A DNA stretch of 58,487 bases from Sulfuritalea sp. (lineage in GTDB: Bacteria; Pseudomonadota; Gammaproteobacteria; Burkholderiales; Rhodocyclaceae), in the NCBI GenBank assembly GCA_022842325.1, contig JALHPU010000027.1, positions 1 through 58,487 of the forward strand, in the 5' to 3' direction. Position numbers and translations under genes: made by a program. How positions within the stretch are numbered: position 1 is the first letter of the stretch; every line of letters begins with the position of its first letter. Positions 7,802 through 16,322 of the stretch are shown in pieces. The notes beneath the pieces were generated by a model, which saw only the letters and a list, made by a program, of their open reading frames with translations, was not told the DNA's origin and ran no database searches.

Positions 7802-8848
7802 TCACTGCACCACCTCCACTTTCAGGTCGGGCACTTCGATCTTGATCCGCGCCTGCATCGCCGGCGTCGCGCTCACCGTACCGTCGGCGCCGACTCTCAG
7901 CACCGCCTCGACGCCGAGTTTCTGCGCCATCGCACGCCATTCGCGGCCGGCGATGAAAATCGGCTTGGACAGCGCGTCGGAGCGCATGCCCGTCTTCTCC
8001 CCCGGCGCGATCAGCACCGTCACCGCCTGGGTGCCTTCAGCCGGAAAGCCTGTGCGCGGATCGAGCAGGTGGCTGTAGCGGCGACTGCCGAGCTCGAAAT
8101 AGCGGTGGTAGTCGCCCGAGGTGCCGATGGCCTCGCCGTCCTTGAGTTCCAGCGTGGCCAGCGGCGCGCCGCCGCCGGTCTGCGGCCGGGGGTGCTGGAT
8201 GCCGATGCGCCAGGGCGTGCCGGCGGCATCGCGGCTGCCGAGCGCCATGACGTTGCCGCCGATGTTGATCAGGGCGTGGGCGATGCCGTCCCGTTTCAGC
8301 GAGGCCGCGGCGCGGTCGAGCGCGACGCCTTTCAGGTAGCCGCCGAAGTCAATGGCTACGCTTCTGTTGCGGCTGCTGACATTCCTGCCTTCCACACGGA
8401 GACCGGCAATCGAGGGATGCTGCGCCAGCAGCGCCTGGACCGCGCCGACATCCGGCACGCGCGGCCGGATCTCGTCGGTGTGAAAGCCCCAGAGCGCGAT
8501 CAGGCGGCCGATGCCGGGATCGAACAAGTGCTCGCCGGCGGCGGCGGCGACCTGCGCTTCGCGGATGTAGCCGGCGAACTCGGCGCTGACCTCGTGCGCG
8601 CGCCCGGCGGCGATGGCTTCATTCAGGACAGACAGTTCAGAAGGCTGCCAGGCGTGATAGGTGCGATGCAGGTAGTCGAAATCCTGCAGCACGCGAGTGC
8701 CGGCGGCGCGCGCCTGCGCCTCGGGCACGCCAGCGATGGCGAGCTCGACGCGGGTGCCGAACACATAGGATTCCTGCCGCCACGGCTCGGACGGCCCGCA
8801 GCCAGCGAGCAGCCAGGCCGCGACGAGCAGGCTCAGGAGTTGCCGCAC
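7802..8848 (-). CDS. apbE: FAD:protein FMN transferase (ApbE), lipoprotein
   Basis: This 348-residue protein begins with a lipoprotein signal (MRQLLSLLVAAWLLAGCGP, lipobox LAGC). It carries ApbE hallmarks: VFGTRVELAIAG, LFDPGIGRLIALWGFH, VAIDFGGYLKGVALD, ALINIGGNVMALG, GTSGDYHRYFE and YSHLLDPRTGFP. ApbE covalently attaches FMN to periplasmic or membrane flavoproteins. The start codon lies inside the end of gshB (16-base overlap), so it is translated from the gshAB transcript. A dispersed motif copy lies at 7874-7895. Confidence 0.93.
   Translation of the reverse strand: MRQLLSLLVAAWLLAGCGPSEPWRQESYVFGTRVELAIAGVPEAQARAAGTRVLQDFDYLHRTYHAWQPSELSVLNEAIAAGRAHEVSAEFAGYIREAQVAAAAGEHLFDPGIGRLIALWGFHTDEIRPRVPDVGAVQALLAQHPSIAGLRVEGRNVSSRNRSVAIDFGGYLKGVALDRAAASLKRDGIAHALINIGGNVMALGSRDAAGTPWRIGIQHPRPQTGGGAPLATLELKDGEAIGTSGDYHRYFELGSRRYSHLLDPRTGFPAEGTQAVTVLIAPGEKTGMRSDALSKPIFIAGREWRAMAQKLGVEAVLRVGADGTVSATPAMQARIKIEVPDLKVEVVQ
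7874..7895 (-). repeat. Dispersed motif AGTCGGCGC-N7-ACGGTG
   Basis: Exact match to both halves at the consensus spacing, inside apbE. The following motif entries list the other copies. Confidence 0.75.
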
Positions 8849-9780
8849 TCCCGTTCCAGCGCATCCACCAGCATCGCGGCGACATCGAAGCGCATCTGCT
8901 GCGCGATCTCGACGAAGCAGGTGGGGCTGGTGACGTTGATCTCGGTCAGGCAGTCGCCGATCACGTCGAGGCCGACGATCAAGAGGCCGCGCGCCCAGAG
9001 AGTCGGCGCCAGCGCCTCGGCGATTTCGCGGTCGCGGCCGAGCAGCGGGCGGGCCACGCCCTTGCCGCCGGCAGCGAGATTGCCGCGCGTCTCGCCCGGC
9101 TTGGGGATGCGCGCCAGGCAGTAGGGTACCGGCTCGCCGGCGATCAGCAGGATGCGCTTGTCGCCCTGAGCGATGGCCGGCAAAAAGCGCTGCGCCATGA
9201 TGCTGCGCGCGCCGAAACTGGTCAGCGTCTCGACGATGACATTGCGGTTGGGGTCGTCCTTCAAGACGCGGAAAATGCTGCTGCCGCCCATGCCGTCCAG
9301 CGGCTTGAGGATCACGTCGCCGAGTTCGTCGATGAAGGCGTGGATGTCGTCGGGATCGCGCGCGATCAGTGTGGTCGGCGTGAACTGCGGGAACTCGGCG
9401 ATGGCGACTTTTTCGGAATGGTCGCGAATCGAGCGCGGCTGGTTCCAGATGCGGGCGCCTTCGGCTTCGGCACGCTCCAGCAACCAGGTGGCGGCGACGT
9501 ATTCGAAATCGAAAGGCGGATCCTGGCGCATCAACACGGCGTCGTAGGCGGTCAAGGGCAGCACGGACTCTTCGGCGACGGCGAACCAGACTTCGTCTTC
9601 CGCGCGCACGGTGATGCGTTGCGCGCGGGCGGCAACGCAGCCGTCGCGCCAGGTCAGCGCCGCGCGCTGGATGGTCCAGACTTCATGACCGCGCTTCGCC
9701 GCGCAGCGCATCATGGCGACGGTCGAATCCTTGTAGGCCTTGAGGCCCTCCAGCGGGTCAATGATGAACGCCAGCTTCAC
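8833..9780 (-). CDS. gshB: Glutathione synthetase
   Basis: This 315-residue ATP-grasp ligase has an N-terminal MKLAFIIDPLEGLKAYKDSTVAMM, as in GshB, followed by VLMRQDPPFDFEYVAATWLLE. ATP-grasp residues lie in VILKPLDGMGGSSIFRV (around 178) and in the C-terminal GLDVIGDCLTEINVTSPT. It joins glycine to gamma-glutamylcysteine. It overlaps the gshA stop by four bases, so the two enzymes of glutathione synthesis are translationally coupled. A weak motif copy lies at 9001. Confidence 0.96.
   Translation of the reverse strand: MKLAFIIDPLEGLKAYKDSTVAMMRCAAKRGHEVWTIQRAALTWRDGCVAARAQRITVRAEDEVWFAVAEESVLPLTAYDAVLMRQDPPFDFEYVAATWLLERAEAEGARIWNQPRSIRDHSEKVAIAEFPQFTPTTLIARDPDDIHAFIDELGDVILKPLDGMGGSSIFRVLKDDPNRNVIVETLTSFGARSIMAQRFLPAIAQGDKRILLIAGEPVPYCLARIPKPGETRGNLAAGGKGVARPLLGRDREIAEALAPTLWARGLLIVGLDVIGDCLTEINVTSPTCFVEIAQQMRFDVAAMLVDALERECGNS
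9001..9022 (+). repeat. Dispersed motif, variant copy
   Basis: AGTCGGCGC, seven bases, then TCGGCG. It is inside gshB, antisense to it. Confidence 0.45.
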
Positions 9781-11072
9781 GACGCCTCCACCGGCGCGGC
9801 GCGCTCAAGTTCCAGCGAGGCCGCCAGCATCGCCAGCCGCGCCACCACGCCGTAGGCATAGAAGCGGTTGGGCGGCGCGTCGGGACCGAGCTGGATGTCC
9901 GGCAGCGTGCAGCCGGTTTCGAAAGCCAGCGGCTTGAAGGTCATGCCGGGTGCATTGAGGTTTTCGTCGATGCCGCGCGCGGTATTGACGCGGTAGAAGC
10001 CGCCGACCACGTAGCGATCGATCATGTACACCACCGGCTCGGCGGTGCCTTCGTCGACGCGCTCGAAGGTCGGCACGCCTTCCTGGATGATGACCTCGGT
10101 CACCGCCATGCCTTCCTTGATCACCGCCATCTTGTTGCGCTGCTTGCGGTTGAGGTTCTTCACCTCGCTGGCGTCCTTCACCGTCATGATGCCCATGCCA
10201 TAGGTGCCGGCGTCGGCCTTGACGATGACGAAGGGCTCGGACTCGATGCCGTATTCCTTGTACTTGGCGCGCATGCGGTAGAGCAGCGTGTCGATGTTGG
10301 AGGCGAGGCATTCCTCGCCGGAGCGCTCGTGGAAATTCACCTTGCCGCAGACTTCGAATTCGGGATTGATCAGCCAGGGATCGATGTCGAGCTCTTGGGC
10401 AAAGGCGATCGCCACGTCCTGATAGGCGGCGAAATGCTTGGACTTGCGGCGCACGTGCCAGCCGGCCCACAGCGGGGGGATCAGGAACTGCTCGTTGATG
10501 TTCTGCAACATTTCCGGCACACCGCCCGAGAGGTCGTTGTTGAGCAGCACGGCGCAGGGATCGAAGTCATTGAGGCCAAGCCGGCGGCCTTCGCTGCCGA
10601 TGCGCTTGAGCGGTTCCAGCACCAGCTTCTGTCCGTCGGGCAGGTCGAGTGTGGTGGGCTCGGTGATCTCGGGCAGCAGGCTGCCGATGCGCACGTTGAG
10701 CCCCGTGTGATGCAGGATGTTGGCCAGCCGCGCCACGTTCATCAGGTAGAACTGGTTGCGCGTGTGGTTTTCCGGCACCAGCAGCAGGTTGCGCGCCTCA
10801 GGGCAGATCTTCTCGATGGCCGACATCGCGGCCTGCACGCACAGCGGCAGGAAGGCCGGATTGAGGTTGTTGAAGCCGCCGGGGAACAGGTTGGTATCGA
10901 CCGGCGCCAGCTTGAAGCCGGCATTGCGCAGATCGACCGAGCTGTAGAAGGGCGGCGTGTGCTCCAGCCACTGCGTGCGCAGCCAGCGCTCGACCGTGGT
11001 GTCGTGTTCGAGGATGCGCCGCTCGAGTTCGAGCAGCGGCCCGGTCAGTGCCGTGGTGAGATGAGGAACCAT
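9777..11072 (-). CDS. gshA: Glutamate-cysteine ligase, proteobacterial GshA (TIGR02049-like)
   Basis: This protein of about 431 residues is of the form found in many Beta- and acidophilic Gammaproteobacteria and is unlike E. coli GshA. Recognisable stretches are FYSSVDLRNAGFKLAPVDTN, FPGGFNNLNPAF, LLVPENHTRNQFYL, FVIVKADAGTYGMGIMTV and VYMIDRYVVGGFYRVN. It forms gamma-glutamylcysteine. I take the ATG at 11072, although an in-frame TTG at 11096 would add eight residues. gshB follows with a four-base overlap. Confidence 0.92.
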   Translation of the reverse strand: MVPHLTTALTGPLLELERRILEHDTTVERWLRTQWLEHTPPFYSSVDLRNAGFKLAPVDTNLFPGGFNNLNPAFLPLCVQAAMSAIEKICPEARNLLLVPENHTRNQFYLMNVARLANILHHTGLNVRIGSLLPEITEPTTLDLPDGQKLVLEPLKRIGSEGRRLGLNDFDPCAVLLNNDLSGGVPEMLQNINEQFLIPPLWAGWHVRRKSKHFAAYQDVAIAFAQELDIDPWLINPEFEVCGKVNFHERSGEECLASNIDTLLYRMRAKYKEYGIESEPFVIVKADAGTYGMGIMTVKDASEVKNLNRKQRNKMAVIKEGMAVTEVIIQEGVPTFERVDEGTAEPVVYMIDRYVVGGFYRVNTARGIDENLNAPGMTFKPLAFETGCTLPDIQLGPDAPPNRFYAYGVVARLAMLAASLELERAAPVEAS

Positions 11073-11120
11073 AGTTGTTTTTACCTGAACAGCCAACCGC
11101 GAGCGGTTTTTGGGCTGATC

Positions 11121-12311
11121 TTACACCAGACCCTTGACCGCAAATTCGGCGAAGGCTTCGGGCAGCAGGGCCTGCTCCAGGCTGCGCTGGGAGAACAGGA
11201 AGCGGCCGTCGCAGACGAAGCCGAGTTCATGCCAATCGACCTCGTTGAGCATGTCCGCCAGGCGCTGCAAGTCGGCCGGCTTGATTTTCGCGCGATGCGG
11301 GAACAAGGCCATTACTGCGCCGTCATAGTTCCTGCAGGGATGCAGGAAGAAGGGCCGCGGGTTGCGCGTCTTGTTATTGACGTAGATGCGCGGCGCCTCC
11401 GAGACGTGATGACGGCGGCCCCATTTCCACCAGTTGTTCTCGTCGAAACGCGTCACGCGCCGCGCCAGCAGGCGTTGCTTGAACTGTTCCAGCCAGGGCA
11501 GCGGACCTTCGCGATCGAGGTAGATCATGCGTCGCGTGGCGCCGGTCTGCGCGGTCTTCGAGCAGACGAAATCGGCATTGGCGAATTCCTCGTTGCTGAA
11601 AATGTCGTCGGCGCCGGACACGGCGCCGACCCTGACGGCGAACACGCTGGCCAGCGGCAGGCTGTAGATGCCGCGGGTGAACATCAGCTGGCCGCCGGAC
11701 AGCGCCATGCGCCGGCCGTCGTGCAGGCGATGGCTGGCGTTGCCTTTCTCGAAGCGCCAGATGGCGCAGTTGGGCGCGGCACCGGCGAAGATCTTCGCGT
11801 CGCCGAGATCCTCGAAATCGGTGATGGTGCCCTGGTCGCAGAGCCAGGTGTTGAGCCGCCCGGCGCCGGTGGCCTTGAGGAAGTCGCGCGGCGTGATCAG
11901 GATCAGTTCGCCGCCCGGCGCCAGATGCCGGATGCACTTCTCGATGAAATGCAGGTAGAGGTTGGCGTGGCCGTCGAGCAGGCTGGAGGAGAGGCGCAGG
12001 GCGGTTTCCGGCAGGATGTCGCGCGCCTTGACGTAGGGCGGATTGCCGATGATGGTGGCGAACTTCTCGCTCTCGGGATAGGCGAAGAAATCGATGTTCA
12101 GCGCGCCCGGCGGGCAGTGCGCGGGGTCGAGCTCGATCGCCACGCAGCCGGGCAGGCGGCTGGAAAACGCGCCGTCGCCGCAGGCCGGATCGAGCGCCCG
12201 GCCTTGATTGCGACCGATGTTGCGCGATAAGGCCAGCATGCGCTCGACGATTTCGGCCGGGGTGAATACCTGGCCGTAGCGGGCGATGTCAAAGGTCGGC
12301 GCTGGCGGCAC
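11121..12311 (-). CDS. Solitary N6-type DNA methyltransferase
   Basis: This protein of about 396 residues has a SAM-binding region ALDPACGDGAFSSRLPG preceded by VFTPAEIVERML. The catalytic motif is IIGNPPYVKA (NPPY, adenine-N6 class), and a later FLKATGAGRLNTWL region follows, typical of Eco57I/TaqI-like enzymes. The C-terminal third probably recognises DNA. No restriction gene adjoins it. The start is uncertain. I choose the GTG at 12311 because a terminator hairpin (12318-12348) lies just upstream, so a longer reading to 12434 would run through that terminator into the next gene. Confidence 0.75.
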   Translation of the reverse strand: MPPAPTFDIARYGQVFTPAEIVERMLALSRNIGRNQGRALDPACGDGAFSSRLPGCVAIELDPAHCPPGALNIDFFAYPESEKFATIIGNPPYVKARDILPETALRLSSSLLDGHANLYLHFIEKCIRHLAPGGELILITPRDFLKATGAGRLNTWLCDQGTITDFEDLGDAKIFAGAAPNCAIWRFEKGNASHRLHDGRRMALSGGQLMFTRGIYSLPLASVFAVRVGAVSGADDIFSNEEFANADFVCSKTAQTGATRRMIYLDREGPLPWLEQFKQRLLARRVTRFDENNWWKWGRRHHVSEAPRIYVNNKTRNPRPFFLHPCRNYDGAVMALFPHRAKIKPADLQRLADMLNEVDWHELGFVCDGRFLFSQRSLEQALLPEAFAEFAVKGLV

Positions 12312-12315
12312 GGTG
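12294..12315 (+). repeat. Dispersed motif, GGTC variant
   Basis: GGTCGGCGC-N7-ACGGTG. Only the first base departs from consensus. It overlaps the proposed methyltransferase start. Confidence 0.65.
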
Positions 12316-12317
12316 TC

Positions 12318-12348
12318 TAAAAACAATCCCGGCACGGGGCCGGGATTG
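12318..12348 (-). terminator. Rho-independent terminator after the DUF2782 gene
   Basis: On the minus strand a ten-base perfect stem (CAATCCCGGC / GCCGGGATTG) is followed by TTTTTA. It lies 20 bases past the DUF2782 stop and sets the upstream limit for the methyltransferase start. Confidence 0.75.
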
Positions 12349-12367
12349 TCGGTCTGGTTGGCGTCGA

Positions 12368-12700
12368 TCAGAACGTGCCTATCACCCACATCGGCACCCG
12401 CAGGCCGGCATCCTTCGAATCCTGGCGCACCCACTGGCCGTCGCCGGTATTGTCGAGCAGGTAGTAGGGCACGCCGTGCGGCGGAGTGACCTTGAGCATG
12501 TAGAGCTTGCCGCTCATGCGGAATTCCTCGACCTTGTCCGCGCCGCGCTTGATGATGGTGACCTGCGGCTCGAGCGCCTCGTTCAGGCTGCCGGGCGGCG
12601 GCGGGGGCGGTTCGGGAATCGGCTCCAGCTTCGGCGCCTGGGTCTGCGCGGCGACATTCAACGCAAGAGCGGAAAGAAGTAAGACGAGTGTGCGGCGCAT
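12368..12700 (-). CDS. DUF2782 family periplasmic protein
   Basis: This 110-residue protein has a signal peptide (MRRTLVLLLSALALNVAAQ) and a Pro-rich linker of consecutive prolines near residues 27-36. It then has the conserved DUF2782 domain: VTIIKRGADKVEEFRMSG, YMLKVTPPHGVPYYLLD and the closing VPMWVIGTF. The family is found beside polA in many Betaproteobacteria, as here, and its function is unknown. A terminator follows its stop. Confidence 0.85.
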   Translation of the reverse strand: MRRTLVLLLSALALNVAAQTQAPKLEPIPEPPPPPPGSLNEALEPQVTIIKRGADKVEEFRMSGKLYMLKVTPPHGVPYYLLDNTGDGQWVRQDSKDAGLRVPMWVIGTF

Positions 12701-12731
12701 GGCATGTCCTTCAAGAATTCCGCTCAGTTTA

Positions 12732-13496
12732 TCAAAGGTTAAGCAGCAATTCGTGCTCTTCCGGCAGCGGGCCGAAGCCGCGCGTCTCGTAGTGGTCGAA
12801 GATCGCCGCCACCACGGCCTCGGGCTCGTCGATGACCTGGATCAGATTCATGTCGCCGGGATCGATCATCTTCTCGGCCACCAGCCGTTCGCGGAACCAG
12901 TCGAGCAGGCCGGCCCAGAAATCGGTGCCGACCAGGATCAGCGGAATGTGCGGACTCTTCCCGGTCTGGATCAGGGTCAGGGCCTCGAGCAGCTCGTCGA
13001 GCGTGCCGAAGCCGCCGGGCACCACGACATAGGCGGCGGCCACCTTGACGAACATGTACTTGCGCGCGAAGAAATGGCGGAAGCTTTGCGAGATGTCCTG
13101 GTAGTGGTTGGCCTTCTGCTCGTGCGGCAGCTGGATGTTGAGGCCGATCGACATGCTCTTGCCCTCGAAGGCGCCCTTGTTGGCCGCTTCCATGGCGCCG
13201 GGACCGCCGCCGGAAACCACCGAAAAACCGGCGTCCGACAGCTGTCGGGCGATCTGCTCGGTGAGCTGGTAATAGCGCGAATCCGGCGTGATGCGCGCGC
13301 TGCCGAAGATCGAAACGGCCGGGCGCACCGCGGCCAGGCGCTCGGTCGCCTCGACGAACTCTGCCATAATGCCGAACACCCGCCAGGCTTCGCGGGCGCT
13401 GGTCGCGGTCTGCTGGGCAGAGGCCGCTTCGAGGCCCTTCGTGCCGCGCAACAGGCCTCTGGGTGCGCGTTTGGGTAGCTTGTCTTTCTCATTCAT
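12732..13496 (-). CDS. LOG-family (TIGR00730) Rossmann protein
   Basis: This 254-residue protein has VSIFGSARITPDSRYY, SVVSGGGPGAMEAANKGAFEG and the diagnostic PGGFGTLDELLEALTLIQTG. These match the LOG/YgdH group of nucleotide 5'-monophosphate (cytokinin-type) phosphoribohydrolases, formerly called lysine-decarboxylase-like. The natural bacterial substrate is uncertain. It is transcribed divergently from polA with only 16 bases between the two start codons, so each promoter must lie within or against the other gene's 5' end. Confidence 0.88.
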   Translation of the reverse strand: MNEKDKLPKRAPRGLLRGTKGLEAASAQQTATSAREAWRVFGIMAEFVEATERLAAVRPAVSIFGSARITPDSRYYQLTEQIARQLSDAGFSVVSGGGPGAMEAANKGAFEGKSMSIGLNIQLPHEQKANHYQDISQSFRHFFARKYMFVKVAAAYVVVPGGFGTLDELLEALTLIQTGKSPHIPLILVGTDFWAGLLDWFRERLVAEKMIDPGDMNLIQVIDEPEAVVAAIFDHYETRGFGPLPEEHELLLNL

Positions 13497-13512
13497 TTCT
13501 TACGACTCCTTC

Positions 13513-16272
13513 ATGCCCAGGCTACTGCTCGTCGACGGCTCGTCCTACCTTTACCGCGCATTCCATGCGCTGCCCGATCTGCGCACCTCCGCGGGCGAGC
13601 CCACCGGCGCGATCCGCGGCGTGCTGGCCATGCTGCGCGTACTCGAAGCCGACTATAAGTCAGAATTCCGCGCCGTGGTGTTCGATGCCAAGGGCAAGAC
13701 CTTCCGCGACGACTGGTACCCCGAATACAAGGCGCACCGGCCCGCGATGCCGGACGACCTGGCGGCGCAGATCGCCCCGCTGCACGCCTGCATCCGCGCC
13801 GCCGGCTGGCCGCTGTTGATGGTCGACGGCGTCGAGGCCGACGACGTGATCGGCACCCTGTCGCGGCAGGCGGCGCAGGCCGGCATCGACTGCGTGATCT
13901 CGACTGGTGACAAGGACCTGGCGCAGCTGGTCAATCGGCACGTGACGCTGGTCAACACCATGAACAACGAGAAGCTCGACGCGGCCGGGGTCAAGGCCAA
14001 GTTCGGCGTGCCGCCCGAACGCATGGTGGATTACCTGGCGCTGGTCGGCGACACCTCGGACGGCGTGCCCGGCGTGGCCAAGGTCGGACCGAAGACCGCC
14101 GTCAAATGGCTGGACGCCTGGGGTTCGCTCGACGCGATCGTGGCCCATGCCGATCAGATAGGCGGCGCCGTCGGCGAGAACCTGAGGCAGCACCTCGATT
14201 TCCTGCCGCTCGGCCGCAAGCTGGTGACCGTGGTCTGCGACCTGCCGCTGCCGCTGGCAGTAAAGGAACTGGCGCCGCTCGCGCCGGAAAAGGACAAGCT
14301 GGCCGAGCTCTATGCCCGGCTCGAATTCAAGGGCTGGCTGCGCGAGTTGAAGGGCGAAGCGCCGCCGCCCGCCGCACGGACGAAAGGCGCCGTCGCACCA
14401 GCGCCGACTCTTACGCCAGAAGCCGTGCCCGGTGTCGAACCCGACCGCAGCGGCTACGAGTGCATCCTCGACGCGGCGCAGCTCGACGCATGGCTGGCGC
14501 GGCTCGACGCTGCGCCGCTGGTCTCGCTCGACACCGAGACCACCGACCTCGACCCGATGCAGGCGCGGCTGGTGGGGATTTCCTTCGCCATCCCTGACGC
14601 AGCGAGTTTGGGTAGTAAGGTGCATGCCGCCTACCTGCCGCTGGGCCACAGCTATGCCGGCGCGCCGGCGCAACTGCCGCTGGCGGCGACGCTGGAAAAA
14701 CTCAGGCCCTGGCTGGAGTCGCCGCGCCACGGCAAGCTCGGTCAGCACCTCAAGTACGACCGCCACGTCTTCGCCAACCACGCCGTGCAGCTGCGCGGCA
14801 TCGTCGAGGACACGCTGCTGCAGTCCTACGTGCTGGAGTCCGACAAGACGCACGACCTCGGCGCGCTTGCCGCGCGGCATTGCGGCCTGGCCACGATCAG
14901 CTACGACGCCATCACCGGCAAGGGCGCCAACCGGATTTCCTTCGCCCAGGTCGAGCTCGCGCGCGCCGCCGAATATGCGGCCGAGGATGCCGACGTGACG
15001 CTGCGGGTGCACCAGGTGCTGCGTCCGCAGCTCGCCGCCGAACCGGAACTGGAGGCGCTCTACCGCGAGCTCGAACTGCCGATCGCCGAAGTCCTGTTCC
15101 GCATCGAACGCAACGGCGTGCTGATCGATGCGGCGACGCTGGCGCAGCAGAGCGACGAACTCGGGCGCAAGATCATGGCGCTCGAGACGGAGGCGCAGCA
15201 ACTGGCCGGCCAGCCCTTCAACCTGAATTCGCCGAAACAGCTGGCCGAAATCCTGTTCAACCAGCAGGGCCTCCCGGTGGTGAAGAAGACGCCCTCGGGC
15301 GGGCCCTCGACCGACGAGGAAGTGCTGGAAAAACTCGCCGAGGACTACCCGCTGCCGAAGAAAATCCTCGAACACCGCAGCTTCGCCAAGCTGAAGAACA
15401 CCTATACCGACAAGCTGCCGAAGATGATCAACCCGAGCACCGGCCGCGTGCATACCAGCTTCGGCCAGGCCACGGCCGTCACCGGACGGCTGGCCTCGAC
15501 CGACCCCAACCTGCAGAACATCCCGATCCGTACCGCCGAGGGCCGCCGCATCCGCTCGGCCTTCGTCGCGCCTGCCGGCCACCGTATCCTCAGCGCCGAC
15601 TATTCGCAGATCGAGCTGCGCATCATGGCCCACCTCTCCGACGATCCGCGCCTGCTGGAAGCCTTCGCCCAGGGCGAGGACGTGCATCGCGCCACGGCGG
15701 GCGAGGTCTTCGGCCTGACGCCGATCGAGGTCACGAGTGAGCAGCGCCGCGCCGCCAAGGCGATCAATTTCGGGCTGATCTACGGCATGAGCGCCTTCGG
15801 CCTGGCGAAGCAGATCGGCGTCGACCGCACCGCGGCGCAGGCCTACATGGACCGCTACTTCGCGCGCTATCCGGGCGTCGCCCGCTACATGGAAGAGACC
15901 CGTGCCGGTGCCCGCGACAAGGGCTATGTCGAAACCGTGTTCGGCCGCCGCCTGTGGCTGCCCGAGATCAGGTCGTCGAACGCCGGCCGCCGCCAGGGCG
16001 CCGAGCGCGCCGCGATCAACGCGCCGATGCAGGGCACCGCCGCCGACCTGATCAAGCGCGCCATGCTCGCGGTGCAGGACTGGCTCGATGCGCAAAAGTT
16101 GCGCACCCTGCTGGTGCTGCAGGTGCATGACGAACTGGTGTTCGAGGCGCCGGACGACGAACTGCCCACGCTGCGCGAGGCGCTGCCCAAGCTGATGGGC
16201 AGCGTGGCGCAGCTCAAGGTGCCGCTGCTGGTGGAAATGGGCGTCGGCGCCAACTGGGATGCAGCACATTGA
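13513..16272 (+). CDS. polA: DNA polymerase I
   Basis: The 919-residue enzyme has all three domains. The 5'-3' exonuclease (1-300) has LLVDGSSYLYRAFHALP and VDGVEADDVIGTL. The proofreading domain (about 320-520) starts VSLDTETTDLDPMQ and carries the exonuclease DxE residues. The polymerase domain has STDPNLQNIPIRT, LSADYSQIELRIMAHLS (motif A), the O-helix RRAAKAINFGLIYGMSAFG and QVHDELVFEAP (motif C). It performs gap filling and Okazaki-fragment processing. Two copies of the dispersed motif lie inside: one in the Ala/Pro linker near 14400, one over motif A. Confidence 0.97.
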   Translation: MPRLLLVDGSSYLYRAFHALPDLRTSAGEPTGAIRGVLAMLRVLEADYKSEFRAVVFDAKGKTFRDDWYPEYKAHRPAMPDDLAAQIAPLHACIRAAGWPLLMVDGVEADDVIGTLSRQAAQAGIDCVISTGDKDLAQLVNRHVTLVNTMNNEKLDAAGVKAKFGVPPERMVDYLALVGDTSDGVPGVAKVGPKTAVKWLDAWGSLDAIVAHADQIGGAVGENLRQHLDFLPLGRKLVTVVCDLPLPLAVKELAPLAPEKDKLAELYARLEFKGWLRELKGEAPPPAARTKGAVAPAPTLTPEAVPGVEPDRSGYECILDAAQLDAWLARLDAAPLVSLDTETTDLDPMQARLVGISFAIPDAASLGSKVHAAYLPLGHSYAGAPAQLPLAATLEKLRPWLESPRHGKLGQHLKYDRHVFANHAVQLRGIVEDTLLQSYVLESDKTHDLGALAARHCGLATISYDAITGKGANRISFAQVELARAAEYAAEDADVTLRVHQVLRPQLAAEPELEALYRELELPIAEVLFRIERNGVLIDAATLAQQSDELGRKIMALETEAQQLAGQPFNLNSPKQLAEILFNQQGLPVVKKTPSGGPSTDEEVLEKLAEDYPLPKKILEHRSFAKLKNTYTDKLPKMINPSTGRVHTSFGQATAVTGRLASTDPNLQNIPIRTAEGRRIRSAFVAPAGHRILSADYSQIELRIMAHLSDDPRLLEAFAQGEDVHRATAGEVFGLTPIEVTSEQRRAAKAINFGLIYGMSAFGLAKQIGVDRTAAQAYMDRYFARYPGVARYMEETRAGARDKGYVETVFGRRLWLPEIRSSNAGRRQGAERAAINAPMQGTAADLIKRAMLAVQDWLDAQKLRTLLVLQVHDELVFEAPDDELPTLREALPKLMGSVAQLKVPLLVEMGVGANWDAAH
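14388..14409 (-). repeat. Dispersed motif AGTCGGCGC-N7-ACGGCG
   Basis: Exact copy inside the poorly conserved linker of polA, where protein constraint is weak. Confidence 0.75.
15580..15601 (-). repeat. Dispersed motif AGTCGGCGC-N7-ACGGTG
   Basis: Exact copy. The codons for SADY of polA motif A coincide with one half, so this copy may partly reflect protein constraint. Confidence 0.55.
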
Positions 16273-16322
16273 TTTCGCGTTTACGGCTTTGCAATTTCGC
16301 GCCGGCACCTTAAAATTGCAAA

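Noticed and set aside
11080..11120. Short hairpin AACCG-CGAG-CGGTT followed by TTT near the gshA start
   Set aside because: On the strand with the T-run no gene ends there, and the five-base stem is weak.
15580..15601. Dispersed motif explained by the conserved polA motif A
   Set aside because: Protein constraint could account for this one copy, but not for copies in unrelated genes and frames or in the intergenic gap at 55087.
13660..16308. An 882-codon open frame antisense to polA
   Set aside because: It mirrors polA on the other strand, has no recognisable domain and reflects the high-GC codon pattern.
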